This document shows, one piece after another, positions 35,334 through 45,489 of a DNA stretch of 64,000 nt (its first letter is position 1; the number at the start of each line of letters is the position of its first letter). The stretch lies in contig NZ_UIDD01000004.1 of the NCBI RefSeq assembly GCF_900497695.1, forward strand, positions 468,739-532,738. Reading direction: 5' to 3'. The notes beneath the pieces were generated by a model. It was not told the origin of the DNA, made no database searches, and saw only the letters and a list, made by a program, of their open reading frames with translations. Source of the stretch: Pseudomonas wadenswilerensis (GTDB lineage: Bacteria > Pseudomonadota > Gammaproteobacteria > Pseudomonadales > Pseudomonadaceae). Made by a program: the position numbers and the translations under genes.

Positions 35334-37514
35334 TCAGTAATCCACTTTCCCGGTGTGGCTGTTCAAAGAGATCACCCGGGTCTTGCCAATGCGGTGACGG
35401 TAAATCTCACGCAGGTATTTCACCGCTTTCTTCACGCATTCGCGTGACAGCCGGATGTCATTGATCGAGACGAACTTGCTCTTGTCGTTGATCAGCTCGC
35501 GGTATTTCTTCTCGTACATCGGTTTGATCGCGTACCAGTTGGTATCGAGGATCTTCGCCGGGTTCTCGAATTCGTTGAGCAGCTCATCGATGCGGTCTTC
35601 ATCGAAGGCGTCGCTGGTGATGAACTCGAGGATGGCATTGTCCAGGGTATCGTCGAAGCGGTACGGGTTACGCGCAAAGCAACGCTTGATGAACGCCACG
35701 ATCAAGGTCAGGAAGTCGTCCGACAGGCACGGGCTCTTGGCGATCAGGGTGGTCAGCGAGAGGTTGGCCGAGGCGCCGATGACCAGCGCGTAGCGCTTGA
35801 GCGTGGTGTTGGGGAACAGGCTGTTGAGGTGGGTCTTGAGCCGGTTCAGGTCCATGTACGACAGCTTGTAGTCCTTGGGCAGGGAGACGATCGACACCAC
35901 CGACGAGCAATTCTTGAAAAAGTGCAGGTCGTGCAGCGCCGCTGCGTCATAGCCGGAGGCCTGGTATTGCTCCAGGGCGGCGCGGTAGCGGCGGGATTCG
36001 ATCGGCAACAGGCTGATACCTTCGATCGCCTGGGTCACCTTGTTGAAATGCGGCAGGTCGATGGAACGGAAGAACAGGTCGTCGATGTTCAGCCGCGGCT
36101 GCTCTTTCTCGAACACTTTGAACTTGTCCGAGCTTGGCGACGGCTGTTCCGGTACCACCGATTCGGCATAGGCAATGGCCACGGGGCCGGCCAGGCTCAT
36201 GAACAGGTCGTTGGCATCCAGGCGGATGGTTTCGCCGATGTCGATGCCGGCACGGCGGAAGTAGTTCTGGTCGTAGTCGGTGGTTACCGCCTGGGCGGTG
36301 AGGATGTTGAAGATCTGCTGGGAGATGTACTGGTTGGCGTGCTTCTCCATGGCATTGACGTCGATGTTCTGGATGTTGCCGTCATCGTTCTCTTCGGCGT
36401 AGCGCATGATGTCGTTGGAAATCAGCATCATCGCGTTCCACGGGCGGATGCGGCCCATGACGCTGGCTTCGCTGCTGTCTTCATTGTCGAAGTTGTAAGA
36501 GAAGTCCCATTCCTCCGACAAATACTTGCACAGCAGCCGCCCGGCGTTGATGTGCAGGGCTTCGGACATCTCGCTGCGGTGATCGGAAATGTTCGGCAGC
36601 ACGCAGATGCCGCTGGTGAAGATCGGCTCGAAGACGAACGAATGACCGCTCTTGCCGTCGTTCTCGTCGGCCGGCTTGGTGTCGAAGGTCTTGTTCATGT
36701 ACGAGTACTGCTGGGCCAGGCCAAATTCCGAAGCCATGCCCGAACCCGTACCGCCACCGGCGCTGAAGATGTAGAAGTACAGCCGCGACTGGTTGGCCTT
36801 GATCCCGCAGGAGTCGATCAGGTACGAGTGGATCAGCTTCCAGTCCGCGCTGGAAAAGCGGTGGGTTTCCTTGTTGAGGATGATCTTGGCCAGGTACTGG
36901 CCGAGGATCGGCGCGTTACCGGCGCCACCGGCATGGACTTCCGAGAGGTCCATGATCTTCATCTTGCTGTAGTCGCGGATAAAGCCGCTCTTCTCGCCCT
37001 TGCGCGAAAAGCGGATGCGCCCGGCGATGTCCTTGTCGAGATCACCGAGCATGACCAGTGGCTCTACCAGGAATACCGGTTTGCTGCCCTTGTTCTGCAC
37101 CAGGCGCAGGTTGTTGCGAATCCAGCGTGCCGGGCTGTAGTTCGGTTCGCTGCCGGCGCGGTCTTCGTTGTTGAATTCGTTGAGGTAGAAGGTCCTGGCG
37201 TTGTATACAAGTTCTGCAACATCCAGGGCGATGTTCGAGCCACAACGGCCCAGGCCGATCAGGCACACCGAAGGAAACTGCTGGTCCAGGCGCAGTTGGG
37301 TGTCGTCTTCGACATGCACGCTGGGCGGGAACACCAGGTCGCGCAGGCCGTCGAGGTTGTCGAGGATGCGCTGGATATCGGTCTCGGTGAAGTACAGGTA
37401 CTGCTGCGGGTTAAGCGCCCGCGGGCTGTAGAAACTCGAGCCGGGAGCGCTGTACGCGGGAGTGGATGAAGTCAGCTCGGAAACCGCGTTGGCAGAAGTA
37501 GTCTTGGAGGTCAT
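35334..37514 (-). CDS. Large tubulin/FtsZ-like GTPase-domain protein
   Basis: The 726-residue cytosolic protein contains the tubulin-superfamily signature GGGTGSG at residues 253-259 (SAGGGTGSGMASEFG). The other nucleotide-binding loops of the fold appear in order: a T1-like GLGRCGSN at 87-94, a T3-like AGGAGNAPILG at 195-205 (compare GLGAGANPEVG of FtsZ), a T6-like LISND at 364-368, and a candidate T7 catalytic loop around DIGETIRL at 425-432. The first 80 residues are low-complexity Ser/Thr/Pro then helical; about 270 residues after the GTPase core form a C-terminal domain that I do not recognise. FtsZ is about 390 residues and the phage tubulin PhuZ about 315, so this is a different, larger family (compare the Tubulin_2 grouping). 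It stands alone between REP elements and an oxidoreductase. The ribosome site before the ATG at 37514 is weak. The GTPase fold is well supported; polymerisation and role are unknown. Confidence 0.8.
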   Translation of the reverse strand: MTSKTTSANAVSELTSSTPAYSAPGSSFYSPRALNPQQYLYFTETDIQRILDNLDGLRDLVFPPSVHVEDDTQLRLDQQFPSVCLIGLGRCGSNIALDVAELVYNARTFYLNEFNNEDRAGSEPNYSPARWIRNNLRLVQNKGSKPVFLVEPLVMLGDLDKDIAGRIRFSRKGEKSGFIRDYSKMKIMDLSEVHAGGAGNAPILGQYLAKIILNKETHRFSSADWKLIHSYLIDSCGIKANQSRLYFYIFSAGGGTGSGMASEFGLAQQYSYMNKTFDTKPADENDGKSGHSFVFEPIFTSGICVLPNISDHRSEMSEALHINAGRLLCKYLSEEWDFSYNFDNEDSSEASVMGRIRPWNAMMLISNDIMRYAEENDDGNIQNIDVNAMEKHANQYISQQIFNILTAQAVTTDYDQNYFRRAGIDIGETIRLDANDLFMSLAGPVAIAYAESVVPEQPSPSSDKFKVFEKEQPRLNIDDLFFRSIDLPHFNKVTQAIEGISLLPIESRRYRAALEQYQASGYDAAALHDLHFFKNCSSVVSIVSLPKDYKLSYMDLNRLKTHLNSLFPNTTLKRYALVIGASANLSLTTLIAKSPCLSDDFLTLIVAFIKRCFARNPYRFDDTLDNAILEFITSDAFDEDRIDELLNEFENPAKILDTNWYAIKPMYEKKYRELINDKSKFVSINDIRLSRECVKKAVKYLREIYRHRIGKTRVISLNSHTGKVDY

Positions 37515-37616
37515 TTTGCGCCATTTGCCTGGAGGTGGGTGGCTGTTCTAGTAGGTAGCATAGAGCCATCACTGGATGAGGTTCGCGACTGTATCAGTGC
37601 GCATTTGGCGTGAGCG

Positions 37617-37633
37617 ATAGGGGTTAACCCTAT
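37617..37633. promoter_or_regulatory. Inverted repeat between the tubulin-like gene and the oxidoreductase gene
   Basis: ATAGGGGTTAACCCTAT has 6-base perfect arms around GTTAA. It is in the 201-base divergent promoter region, so it could be an operator for either gene. No known regulator is matched. Confidence 0.35.
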
Positions 37634-37715
37634 GCCTATGTAGGTGTTTTCCTTGCCACGCCTGCAAACTGAATCGTCCGATCAGTCAACTTCTTTAATC
37701 TGTCTGGAGCTTTAC

Positions 37716-38603
37716 ATGAGCACTGCACGTCCTTCGTTGGGGTTTGCCGGTATCGGGCTGATGGGCTTGCCGATGTGTCGTAGGCTGTTGGCGGCGGGTT
37801 ATCCGCTGACGGTGTGGAACCGCTCGCCGGACAAATGCGCCGAACTGGTCAAGGCCGGTGCCCGTCAGGTGGCGACCCCGGCCGAGTTGTGCCAGCACGC
37901 CGATGTGTTGATGCTGTGCCTGGCCGACACGGCCGTGGTGCGCGAGGTAGTATTTGGCGAACAGGGCATCGTTACCGCGGGCAAGGCCGGTCAGTTGCTG
38001 GTGGATTTCTCCAGCCTTGAACCGACAGCCACCCGCGAGATGGCCAGCGAGTTGGCAGCGAAGACCGGCATGGGCTGGCTCGATACCCCGGTATCCGGCG
38101 GCACTCCGGGCGCCGAAGCCGGTACCTTGGCGATCATGGTCGGTGGTGCGGTGGCGGACCTTGATCGCGTACGCCCGGCGCTTTTGACCCTCGGCCAGCG
38201 CGTGACCCACATGGGACCGGTCGGGGCAGGGCAGGTGACCAAGGCCTGTAACCAGATGATCGTCGCCTGCAATGCGCTGGTAATTGCCGAAGTGGTGGCG
38301 CTGGCCGAGCAGTCGGGCGTGGACGCCAGCCTGATCGCCGAGGCGCTGGCGGGTGGTTTCGCCGATTCAAAGCCGCTGCAGATCCTTGCCCCGCAAATGG
38401 CCGAAAGCCGTTTCGAGCCGGTGAAGTGGCACGTGCGCACCTTGCTCAAGGACCTGGACACCGCGGTGAAATTTTCCCGCGAACAGGGTTCGTCGACGCC
38501 GATCAGTGGCCTGGCCGCCCAACTGATGCGCTTGCATGGTAGTCAGGGCTATCTGCAAAAAGATCCGGCGACCTTGATTGATCTGTACCGGCGTAAGGAT
38601 TGA
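37716..38603 (+). CDS. NAD(P)-dependent 3-hydroxyisobutyrate dehydrogenase-family oxidoreductase
   Basis: The 295-residue protein has the Rossmann motif GFAGIGLMGLPMCRRLL at residues 9-25, DTPVSGGTPGAEAGTLAIM (substrate-binding) near residue 127, and the catalytic lysine in GAGQVTKACNQM. Members act on 3-hydroxyisobutyrate, 2-hydroxy-3-oxopropionate or similar beta-hydroxy acids; the substrate here is not decided by sequence. The start at 37716 follows GGAGC; a longer frame from 37644 adds 24 residues. Its 3' end overlaps the next gene, on the other strand, by 101 bases. Confidence 0.85.
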   Translation: MSTARPSLGFAGIGLMGLPMCRRLLAAGYPLTVWNRSPDKCAELVKAGARQVATPAELCQHADVLMLCLADTAVVREVVFGEQGIVTAGKAGQLLVDFSSLEPTATREMASELAAKTGMGWLDTPVSGGTPGAEAGTLAIMVGGAVADLDRVRPALLTLGQRVTHMGPVGAGQVTKACNQMIVACNALVIAEVVALAEQSGVDASLIAEALAGGFADSKPLQILAPQMAESRFEPVKWHVRTLLKDLDTAVKFSREQGSSTPISGLAAQLMRLHGSQGYLQKDPATLIDLYRRKD

Positions 38604-40779
38604 AGCTGCTCAGCGCTTGTTCATGGCGCTGGTTTAGCTCGCCAAGGATCGGCCGCAGTTCACCCAGCGGTACTGGCCGGCTGAGCAGATAACCCTGGAG
38701 GAAATCGCAGCCTTGCTGGGCGAGGAACTGGTACTGCTCGATGGTTTCGACGCCTTCGGTGATCACCTGCAGGTGCAGGGTGTGAGCCATGACGATGATT
38801 GCCTGGACGATTTCCATGTCCTGTCGGCAACGCGGTACATCCTGAATGAACGAACGATCGATCTTCAGGGTGTCCAGCGGCAGGCGCTTGAGGTAGGCCA
38901 GTGACGAGTAGCCGGTGCCGAAGTCATCGATCGACAGCGACACGCCCAGGGCACGGATGCCCTTGAGCAGGGTGATGGTGGTGTGGATGTTGCCCATCAG
39001 CGCGTTTTCAGTGACTTCCAGTTCCAGTTGGTGCGCCGGGATACCGGCCTGGCGCAGGGCATCTTCAACCTCCCGGGCCAGTTCCTCGCGGGCCAGGGTC
39101 AAGGCCGAGCAGTTGACCGTCACCTTGAGCCCGTCATAACCGTGGCGGTTAAGTTGGGCCAGGTCTTCGCAGGCATGGCGCAGTACCCAGAGGTCGAGTT
39201 CGGCGATCAGGCCATTGGCTTCGGCAATGCCGATAAAACGGTCGGGGCTGAGCAGGCCATGCTGCGGGTGCTGCCAGCGCACCAGTGCTTCGAGCTTGGC
39301 GACCTGGCCGCTATGCAAATCGAAAATCGGTTGGTAGTGGATGCGCAGGCCCCGCTCTTCCAGAAGGGCGATACGCAGCTCCTCCTCCAGTTGCAGCTCG
39401 AGGGTGGCGCGGGTTTTCAGGTTGCTGTTGAAGAAATTCAGGTTATTGCGCCCGCAGCCCTTGGATTGGTACAGGGCCAGGTCGGCGTTTTTCAGCAGCT
39501 CTTCACAGCTGCGGCCATCGTCGGGAAACACGCTGATACCGATGCTGGTGGTCATGACCATGCGCCGCCCGGCCAGGTCGATCGGCTCTTTCATCTTCTG
39601 CATGATGCGCTGGGCCAGGTGCCGGGCCTCGTCGCGGCTGTGCAGGGCGGTGAGGATGCAGAACTCGTCGCCGCCAAAACGGGCGACCACATCCTGGCTG
39701 CGGGTGGCGGTCTTGATATGCGTGGCAATCACCTTGAGCAGCTCGTCGCCAGCGTCATGACCGAGGCTGTCGTTGATACGCTTGAAGTGGTCGATATCGA
39801 GGAACATCACTGCCAGCATGCCGTCATTGGCTGTTTGTTCGGCCAGGCGCTCGGCGAACACCTGGTTGAAGCCGCGACGGTTGACCAGGTTGGTCAGGGC
39901 GTCGTAGTGGGCGGCCTGCTGCAGGGAGACCCGGGCCTGGTCCAGTTGGCTGAGCAACACGTTGACCCGGCGCAGGTCGTGCTCCTTGCTTTGCAGCTTC
40001 TTGTCCGAAAGCGCGGCGCTGATGCTGCTGGCGCTGATCAGCAGGGTGATAAAGGCGATGGTCAGGCTCAGTTGCAGGCTGTTGTCGCTGACCGGCAGCG
40101 CCAACGGGGTGTCTGGGGGAATCACCAGGGTCAGTGCCGCCATCCCCAGCAGGTGGGTGCCGACAATGCCAGCGGCCATCAGCAGGCTGGCGCCGTACTT
40201 CATCAGTTGATAAAGGGTGCCGCTGCCGTTGCGAAAGAAGCGGGCGAACAGCAGCGCTGCCAGGCTGGTAGCGATTGCGGCGGCGACGGAGGCGGCGAAC
40301 AGGTCGGGGCGATAGAACTGCTGGGCGGTCGAGCGCATGGCAGCCATGCCGGTGTAGTGCATGGCGACGATGCCCAGGCCGAAGCAAACCGCCGCTTGCA
40401 GGTAGTGGCGTGGCCGCAGTTCCTGGCGGCCGAGGGTATTCATGGCCATCCAGCCGGCCAGCAGCATGATCAGCAGCGACACCCCGGTCAGGGCTACGTC
40501 GTAGTGAACTTCCAGCGGTGTCTGCAAGGCCAGCATGCTGATGAAGTGCATGGCCCAGATGCCGCCAGCCAGACAGCAGGCACCGAGCAGGCGCCACTGC
40601 CGCTGGGCTGCGGGCAATTCGACGTGGCTCAGGCGTTCGGCCATGTCGAGGGTGGCGAAGCTGCCAGCACAGGCAATCAGGAATGCAAGCAGCACCAGGT
40701 AGGGGTTATGCCTGCAATCAATCAGGATCTGTCCGGTTGCCGGAAGTTCGGCGAGCATTTCTAGCCCCAGCCACTCCAT
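38503..40779 (-). CDS. MHYT-GGDEF-EAL cyclic-di-GMP signalling protein
   Basis: The 758-residue inner-membrane protein has an N-terminal MHYT sensor with three repeats (IWAMHFISM near residue 74, GIVAMHYTGM near 137, GIVGTHLLGM near 202), thought to bind copper and sense oxygen, CO or NO. The GGDEF domain has RFGGDEF and an inhibitory RxxD site (RSQD five residues before). The EAL domain has LEALVRWQHP and DDFGTGYSS. Both catalytic motifs are intact, so it may make and break c-di-GMP. The layout matches MucR and NbdA of P. aeruginosa. Its last 33 codons overlap the preceding plus-strand gene; it has an unusually long tail after the EAL domain (EQALSSFNPYAG...). Confidence 0.9.
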   Translation of the reverse strand: MEWLGLEMLAELPATGQILIDCRHNPYLVLLAFLIACAGSFATLDMAERLSHVELPAAQRQWRLLGACCLAGGIWAMHFISMLALQTPLEVHYDVALTGVSLLIMLLAGWMAMNTLGRQELRPRHYLQAAVCFGLGIVAMHYTGMAAMRSTAQQFYRPDLFAASVAAAIATSLAALLFARFFRNGSGTLYQLMKYGASLLMAAGIVGTHLLGMAALTLVIPPDTPLALPVSDNSLQLSLTIAFITLLISASSISAALSDKKLQSKEHDLRRVNVLLSQLDQARVSLQQAAHYDALTNLVNRRGFNQVFAERLAEQTANDGMLAVMFLDIDHFKRINDSLGHDAGDELLKVIATHIKTATRSQDVVARFGGDEFCILTALHSRDEARHLAQRIMQKMKEPIDLAGRRMVMTTSIGISVFPDDGRSCEELLKNADLALYQSKGCGRNNLNFFNSNLKTRATLELQLEEELRIALLEERGLRIHYQPIFDLHSGQVAKLEALVRWQHPQHGLLSPDRFIGIAEANGLIAELDLWVLRHACEDLAQLNRHGYDGLKVTVNCSALTLAREELAREVEDALRQAGIPAHQLELEVTENALMGNIHTTITLLKGIRALGVSLSIDDFGTGYSSLAYLKRLPLDTLKIDRSFIQDVPRCRQDMEIVQAIIVMAHTLHLQVITEGVETIEQYQFLAQQGCDFLQGYLLSRPVPLGELRPILGELNQRHEQALSSFNPYAGTDQSRSPDLFADSPDYHASASVGRPGH

Positions 40780-41057
40780 AGCATTCCTCGTCGTCGAGTG
40801 TGCACTCGTCCCCCAATCGCCCGCTCGGAGACCGTTCTGCAGGAGTATAGGAACTCAGCATTAGCCCATCCTGATTAATGGCACATTGACTCCTACGATT
40901 TGGTCATTGAGCCAATAGCGCCGGGTTCTAAAACTGCAAATGGTTACAATTACCCAGTATCAGTGCGGTCAATGGTGGCAGACAGATCGCAGATGGCCCT
41001 CTAGATTCAGTTCGGTGTGCTGGAAAGCCCCGAACAATAACAACGAGGGACTGATCG

Positions 41058-42410
41058 ATGCAGAGCTCCACTCAAGCGACGAACGCCTGGCGAATCCTGT
41101 TTCTGTTGTTTCTGGCCAACCTGTTCAACTTCTTCGACCGCACCATTCCCGCCATCATCATCGAGCCGATCCGCCTGGAATGGCACCTGAGCGACTTTCA
41201 GATCGGTTTGCTCGGCACGGCCTTCACTCTGGTTTATGCGATTGCCGGGCTGCCGTTGGGGCGCTTGGCCGACAACGGTTCACGCAGCAAATTGATGGGC
41301 TGGGGGCTGATGGCCTGGAGCGGGCTGACTGCGGTCAACGGCATGGTCGGCAGTTTCTGGAGCTTTTTGCTGGTGCGCATGGGCGTGGGCATCGGTGAAG
41401 CCAGTTATGCGCCAGCCGCCAACTCGCTGATCGGCGACCTGTTCCCTGCTGAACGGCGGGCGCGGGCCATGGGCATCTTCATGCTCGGGCTGCCGTTGGG
41501 GTTGTTGCTGGCGTTCTTCACTATTGGTGCGATGGTGCAAGCCTTTGACAGCTGGCGGGCGCCATTCTTTATCGCTGCGGTGCCGGGGCTGTTGCTGGCA
41601 GTGTTCATGTTCATGATCCGCGAGCCGGCGCGGGGGGCGGCAGAGTCGGTGGCGATTTCCCAGGCGCCGCTGGACCGGCCGTTGCGCCGGGTCCTGAGCG
41701 TACCGACCTTTTGCTGGCTGGTGCTGGCCGGCCTGACCTTCAACTTTGCTACCTACGCGTGCAACTCGTTCATGGTGCCGATGCTGCAACGTTACTTCCT
41801 GCTCTCGCTACAGCAGGCGGCGGTAGCCACCGGGGTGATCGTCGGCCTGACCGGCCTGGTGGGCTTGACCCTCGGCGGCTGGATTGCCGACAAGGTGCAC
41901 CAGCGCTTTGCCAACGGACGCTTGTTGTTCGGTGCCCTGAGCATGCTGATTGCGTCGCTGGCCACCGCCTGGGCATTGCACGCGGGGCGCATCGAGATTG
42001 GCGTGTTCGTGGCCGTGTTCGGTGTCGGCTGGTTGTTTGCCTACAACTTCTATACCTGCGTCTACACCGCAATTCAGGATGTGGTGCAGCCGCGGCTGCG
42101 GGCGACGGCGATGGCGCTGTTCTTTGCCGGGCTTTATCTGCTGGGCGGCGGCTTGGGGCCGGTGGTAGTGGGGGCGCTGTCGGACCATTTTGCCGTGGCG
42201 GCGATGCAGGCCGCGGGGCAGGTGCAGATGAGCGAGGCGTTCAAGGCTGAAGGCCTGCATGGGGCGATGTACCTGATACCGGTGGCGTTGTCGCTGACGC
42301 TGGTGTTCCTGTTGTTCGCCTCTCGGTGCTTTAGCCGCGATGCGCAGAGGATGAGGGAGGGGATGGTGGCTGACAGTGAGGGGGGAGCGGGCAAGTTTGC
42401 CCAGGCCTGA
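41058..42410 (+). CDS. MFS transporter
   Basis: The 450-residue protein has about 12 transmembrane segments and the MFS motif GRLADNGSRSKL between segments 2 and 3, with FFDRTIPAIIIEPIR in the first helix, as in the spinster-like/ organic acid and phthalate-type porters. The substrate is unknown. The upstream 278 bases (40780-41057) hold no gene; CGAGGGA precedes the ATG. Confidence 0.85.
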   Translation: MQSSTQATNAWRILFLLFLANLFNFFDRTIPAIIIEPIRLEWHLSDFQIGLLGTAFTLVYAIAGLPLGRLADNGSRSKLMGWGLMAWSGLTAVNGMVGSFWSFLLVRMGVGIGEASYAPAANSLIGDLFPAERRARAMGIFMLGLPLGLLLAFFTIGAMVQAFDSWRAPFFIAAVPGLLLAVFMFMIREPARGAAESVAISQAPLDRPLRRVLSVPTFCWLVLAGLTFNFATYACNSFMVPMLQRYFLLSLQQAAVATGVIVGLTGLVGLTLGGWIADKVHQRFANGRLLFGALSMLIASLATAWALHAGRIEIGVFVAVFGVGWLFAYNFYTCVYTAIQDVVQPRLRATAMALFFAGLYLLGGGLGPVVVGALSDHFAVAAMQAAGQVQMSEAFKAEGLHGAMYLIPVALSLTLVFLLFASRCFSRDAQRMREGMVADSEGGAGKFAQA

Positions 42411-42417
42411 GGGGCCT

Positions 42418-42511
42418 CATCGCCAGCAAGGCTGGCTCCCACAAGGTTCAATGTTTGCCTGCAATCTGCAGGTTGATAAAGATCCTGTGGGAGCTGGCTT
42501 TGCCAGCGATG
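42418..42511. repeat. Inverted pair of REP elements (GTGGGAGCTGGC type)
   Basis: Copies at 42418-42446 and 42484-42511 face each other across 37 bases (arms CATCGCCAGC...CCCACAAGG and CCTGTGGGAG...GCGATG). They separate the converging MFS and rapA genes. Confidence 0.8.
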
Positions 42512-42524
42512 AACACGACGCGGT

Positions 42525-45371
42525 TTAGCCGGCGACCAACACCCGGATCGCTTCCAGGCGCAGCGCCGCTTTCTCCAGCATCGCCAGGCCTTGTTCACGC
42601 TGCTTGCGCAGGGCGTCGATTTCACTGTCGCGAACGGTCGGGTTGACCGCCTGCAGCGCAGTCAGGCGCGCCAGCTCTTCGTCGGTTTCGGCGGCCAGAC
42701 GGCGCTGGGCTTCGGCGACACGCTCGGCATGGCGCGGCATGATCTTGGCTTCGCCACCGTTGATCCGCGGCGCCAGCACGTCGCGCTGGGCCTGGATGAA
42801 CTTGTTGGCGCTGGCCTTGGGCACGCTTTCGAGCTGGTCGTTGAGGGTTTCGAAGGAAACTCGCGAAGCCAGGTCGTTGCCGTTGGTGTCGAGCAGGCAG
42901 CGCAAGGCGGCTGGCGGCAGGTAACGGCCCAGTTGCAGGGCGCGCGGGGCAACCACTTCGCTGACGTACAGCAGTTCCAGCAGCACGGTACCGGGCTTGA
43001 GCGCCTTGTTCTTGATCAGCGCCACCGAGGTGTTGCCCATCGAGCCGGACAGCACCAGGTCCATGCCGCCCTGGACCATCGGGTGCTCCCAGGTGATGAA
43101 CTGCATGTCTTCACGCGACAGCGCCTGGTTGCGGTCGTAGGTAATGGTCACGCCTTCGTCGTCGCCCAGCGGGAAGCTGGCGTCGAGCATTTTTTCGCTC
43201 GGCTTGAGGATCAGGGCGTTTTCCGAATGGTCTTCGCTGTCGATGCCAAAAGCGTCGAACAGGGTTTCCATGTAGATCGGCAGGGCAAACTGGTCGTCCT
43301 GCTCAAGAATCGCCTCGACCAGTTCCTGGCCTTCACCGGCGCCACCGGAGTTGAGTTCCAGCAGGCGGTCGCGGCCGCTGTGCAGCTCGGCTTCCAGGCG
43401 CTCGCGCTCGGCACGGGCCTCGTCCACCAGCGCTTGCCACTCATCGTCGTCACCGCTTTCGAGCAGCGGCAGCAGGCGCGGGCCGAACTGGTGCTGCAAG
43501 GCGTTGCCGGTCGGGCAGGTGGCGAGGAAGGCGTTCAGGGCCTGGTTGTACCACTGGAACAGACGCTCTTGCGGGCTGTTCTGCAGGTGCGGCACGTGCA
43601 GTTCGATGGTGTGCTTCTGGCCGATCCGGTCCAGACGCCCGATACGCTGCTCGAGCAGGTCCGGGTGGGCGGGCAGGTCGAACAGCACCAGGTGATGGGC
43701 AAACTGGAAGTTGCGGCCTTCACTGCCGATTTCCGAGCAGATCAGCACCTGGGCGCCAAACTCTTCGTCGGCGAAGTAGGCGGCGGCGCGGTCACGCTCA
43801 AGGATGCTCATGCCTTCATGGAACACCGTGGCCGGAATGCCGGAGCGCACGCGCAGGGCGTCTTCCAGGTCCATGGCGGTTTCGGCGTGGGCGCAGATCA
43901 CCAGGACCTTGACCCGCTTGAGCATCTTCAGGGTGTCGATCAGCCAGTCGACCCGTGGGTCGAAACGCCACCAGCGCTCTTCTTCGCTGCCTTCGCCCTG
44001 GGACTGGAAGGCCACTTCCGGGTACAGCTCGGCGTGCTCGCCCAGCGGCAGCTCCATGTACTGGTCGGGGTTGGGCAGCGGATAGGGGTGCAGGTTACGC
44101 TCAGGGAAGCCCAGGACGGCGGCGCGGGTGTTGCGAAACAACACGCGGCCGGTACCGTGGCGGTCAAGCAGCTCGCGGATCAAGCGGGCGCTGGCCTGGG
44201 TGTCGCCATCGTTGACCGCGGCCAGCAAAGCTTCGCCTTCGGCACCGAGGAATCCTTCGATGGTAGCGTGGGCCTTGGGCGACAGGCGGCCTTCGTCGAG
44301 CAGTTCCTGTACCGCTTCGGCTACCGGGCGATAGTGTTCGCTCTCGGCGCGGAAGGCGGCCAGGTCGTGGAAACGGTTCGGGTCGAGCAGGCGCAGGCGG
44401 GCGAAGTGGCTGTCCTGGCCCAGTTGCTCCGGGGTGGCGGTCAGCAGCAGCACGCCGGGGATGACCTCGGCCAGTTGCTCGACCAAGGCGTATTCGGGGC
44501 TGACCTGCTCTTCATGCCAGACCAGGTGGTGCGCCTCGTCGACCACCAGCAAGTCCCAGCCGGCGGCAAACAACGCGTCCTGGGCCTTCTCGTCTTCTGT
44601 CAGCCATTCCAGGGCGACCAGCGCCAGCTGGGCATCCTCGAAGGGGTTGCCGGCGTCGCTTTCGATAAAGCGCTCGACATCGAACAGGGCGACCTCAAGG
44701 TTGAAGCGCCGGCGCATTTCCACCAGCCACTGGTGCTGCAGGTTCTCCGGGACCAGGATCAGCACGCGGCTGGCGCGGCCCGACAGCAACTGGCGATGGA
44801 TGACCAGGCCTGCTTCGATGGTCTTGCCCAGGCCCACTTCGTCGGCCAGCAGTACCCGCGGAGCGATACGGTCGGCCACTTCCCGGGCGATGTGCAGCTG
44901 GTGGGCAATCGGTTGTGCTCGGGTGCCGCCCAGGCCCCAGAGCGACGACTGCAGCTGACGGCTGGTGTGCTCCAGAGTGTTGTAGCGCAGCGAGAACCAC
45001 GGCAGCGGGTCGATCTGCCCGGCAAACAGGCGGTCGCTGGCCAGGCGGAACTGGATGAAGTTCGACAGCTGGGTTTCCGGCAGGGTGCGCGCCTGGTTCT
45101 GGGCGTCGAGGCCGTGATAGACCAGCAGGCCGTCGACATCCTCGACCTCGCGCACGGTCAGCTTCCACCCTTCGAAATGGGTGATCTGGTCGCCAGGCGA
45201 GAAGCGCACCCGGGTCAGGGGCGCATTGCGCAGGGAGTACTGGCGGGTGTCGCCAGTGGCCGGGTAGAGCACGGTCAACAAGCGGCCGTCCTGTGCCAGA
45301 ACGGTCCCCAGACCCAGCTCGGCTTCGCTGTCGCTGATCCAGCGTTGCCCCGGTTGATACTGCTGCGCCAT
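42525..45371 (-). CDS. rapA: RNA polymerase-associated ATPase RapA
   Basis: The 948-residue protein is a SWI2/SNF2-type ATPase. The Walker A region is [13 protein letters not shown] at residues 176-188, and the DEAH box at 278-281 (VVDEAHH). The C-terminal helicase domain contains [19 protein letters not shown] and [12 protein letters not shown]. The N-terminus ([22 protein letters not shown]) holds the two Tudor-like domains that bind RNA polymerase. It helps to recycle stalled or post-termination polymerase. The start at 45371 is chosen by family; the frame is open 75 codons further upstream. Confidence 0.95.
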   Translation of the reverse strand: MAQQYQPGQRWISDSEAELGLGTVLAQDGRLLTVLYPATGDTRQYSLRNAPLTRVRFSPGDQITHFEGWKLTVREVEDVDGLLVYHGLDAQNQARTLPETQLSNFIQFRLASDRLFAGQIDPLPWFSLRYNTLEHTSRQLQSSLWGLGGTRAQPIAHQLHIAREVADRIAPRVLLADEVGLGKTIEAGLVIHRQLLSGRASRVLILVPENLQHQWLVEMRRRFNLEVALFDVERFIESDAGNPFEDAQLALVALEWLTEDEKAQDALFAAGWDLLVVDEAHHLVWHEEQVSPEYALVEQLAEVIPGVLLLTATPEQLGQDSHFARLRLLDPNRFHDLAAFRAESEHYRPVAEAVQELLDEGRLSPKAHATIEGFLGAEGEALLAAVNDGDTQASARLIRELLDRHGTGRVLFRNTRAAVLGFPERNLHPYPLPNPDQYMELPLGEHAELYPEVAFQSQGEGSEEERWWRFDPRVDWLIDTLKMLKRVKVLVICAHAETAMDLEDALRVRSGIPATVFHEGMSILERDRAAAYFADEEFGAQVLICSEIGSEGRNFQFAHHLVLFDLPAHPDLLEQRIGRLDRIGQKHTIELHVPHLQNSPQERLFQWYNQALNAFLATCPTGNALQHQFGPRLLPLLESGDDDEWQALVDEARAERERLEAELHSGRDRLLELNSGGAGEGQELVEAILEQDDQFALPIYMETLFDAFGIDSEDHSENALILKPSEKMLDASFPLGDDEGVTITYDRNQALSREDMQFITWEHPMVQGGMDLVLSGSMGNTSVALIKNKALKPGTVLLELLYVSEVVAPRALQLGRYLPPAALRCLLDTNGNDLASRVSFETLNDQLESVPKASANKFIQAQRDVLAPRINGGEAKIMPRHAERVAEAQRRLAAETDEELARLTALQAVNPTVRDSEIDALRKQREQGLAMLEKAALRLEAIRVLVAG

Positions 45372-45489
45372 ACTGCCTGACTCCCGCCATGAAAAGCCGA
45401 CTATCTTAACGGATAGCTCTGTGCAGACCAAAGAGTCTAGCAACTTCATCGACGAAAACCGCTGTCGCCAGTGAGGGCCTGATACAGCC

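Noticed and set aside
35829..37469. 546-codon open frame on the plus strand
   Set aside because: Antisense to the tubulin-like gene, which has clear loop motifs; the shadow translation has none.
42591..45380. 929-codon open frame on the plus strand
   Set aside because: It is entirely antisense to rapA, whose helicase motifs and family length are clear. High GC leaves antisense frames open; the translation is rich in Q, H, G and V without domains.
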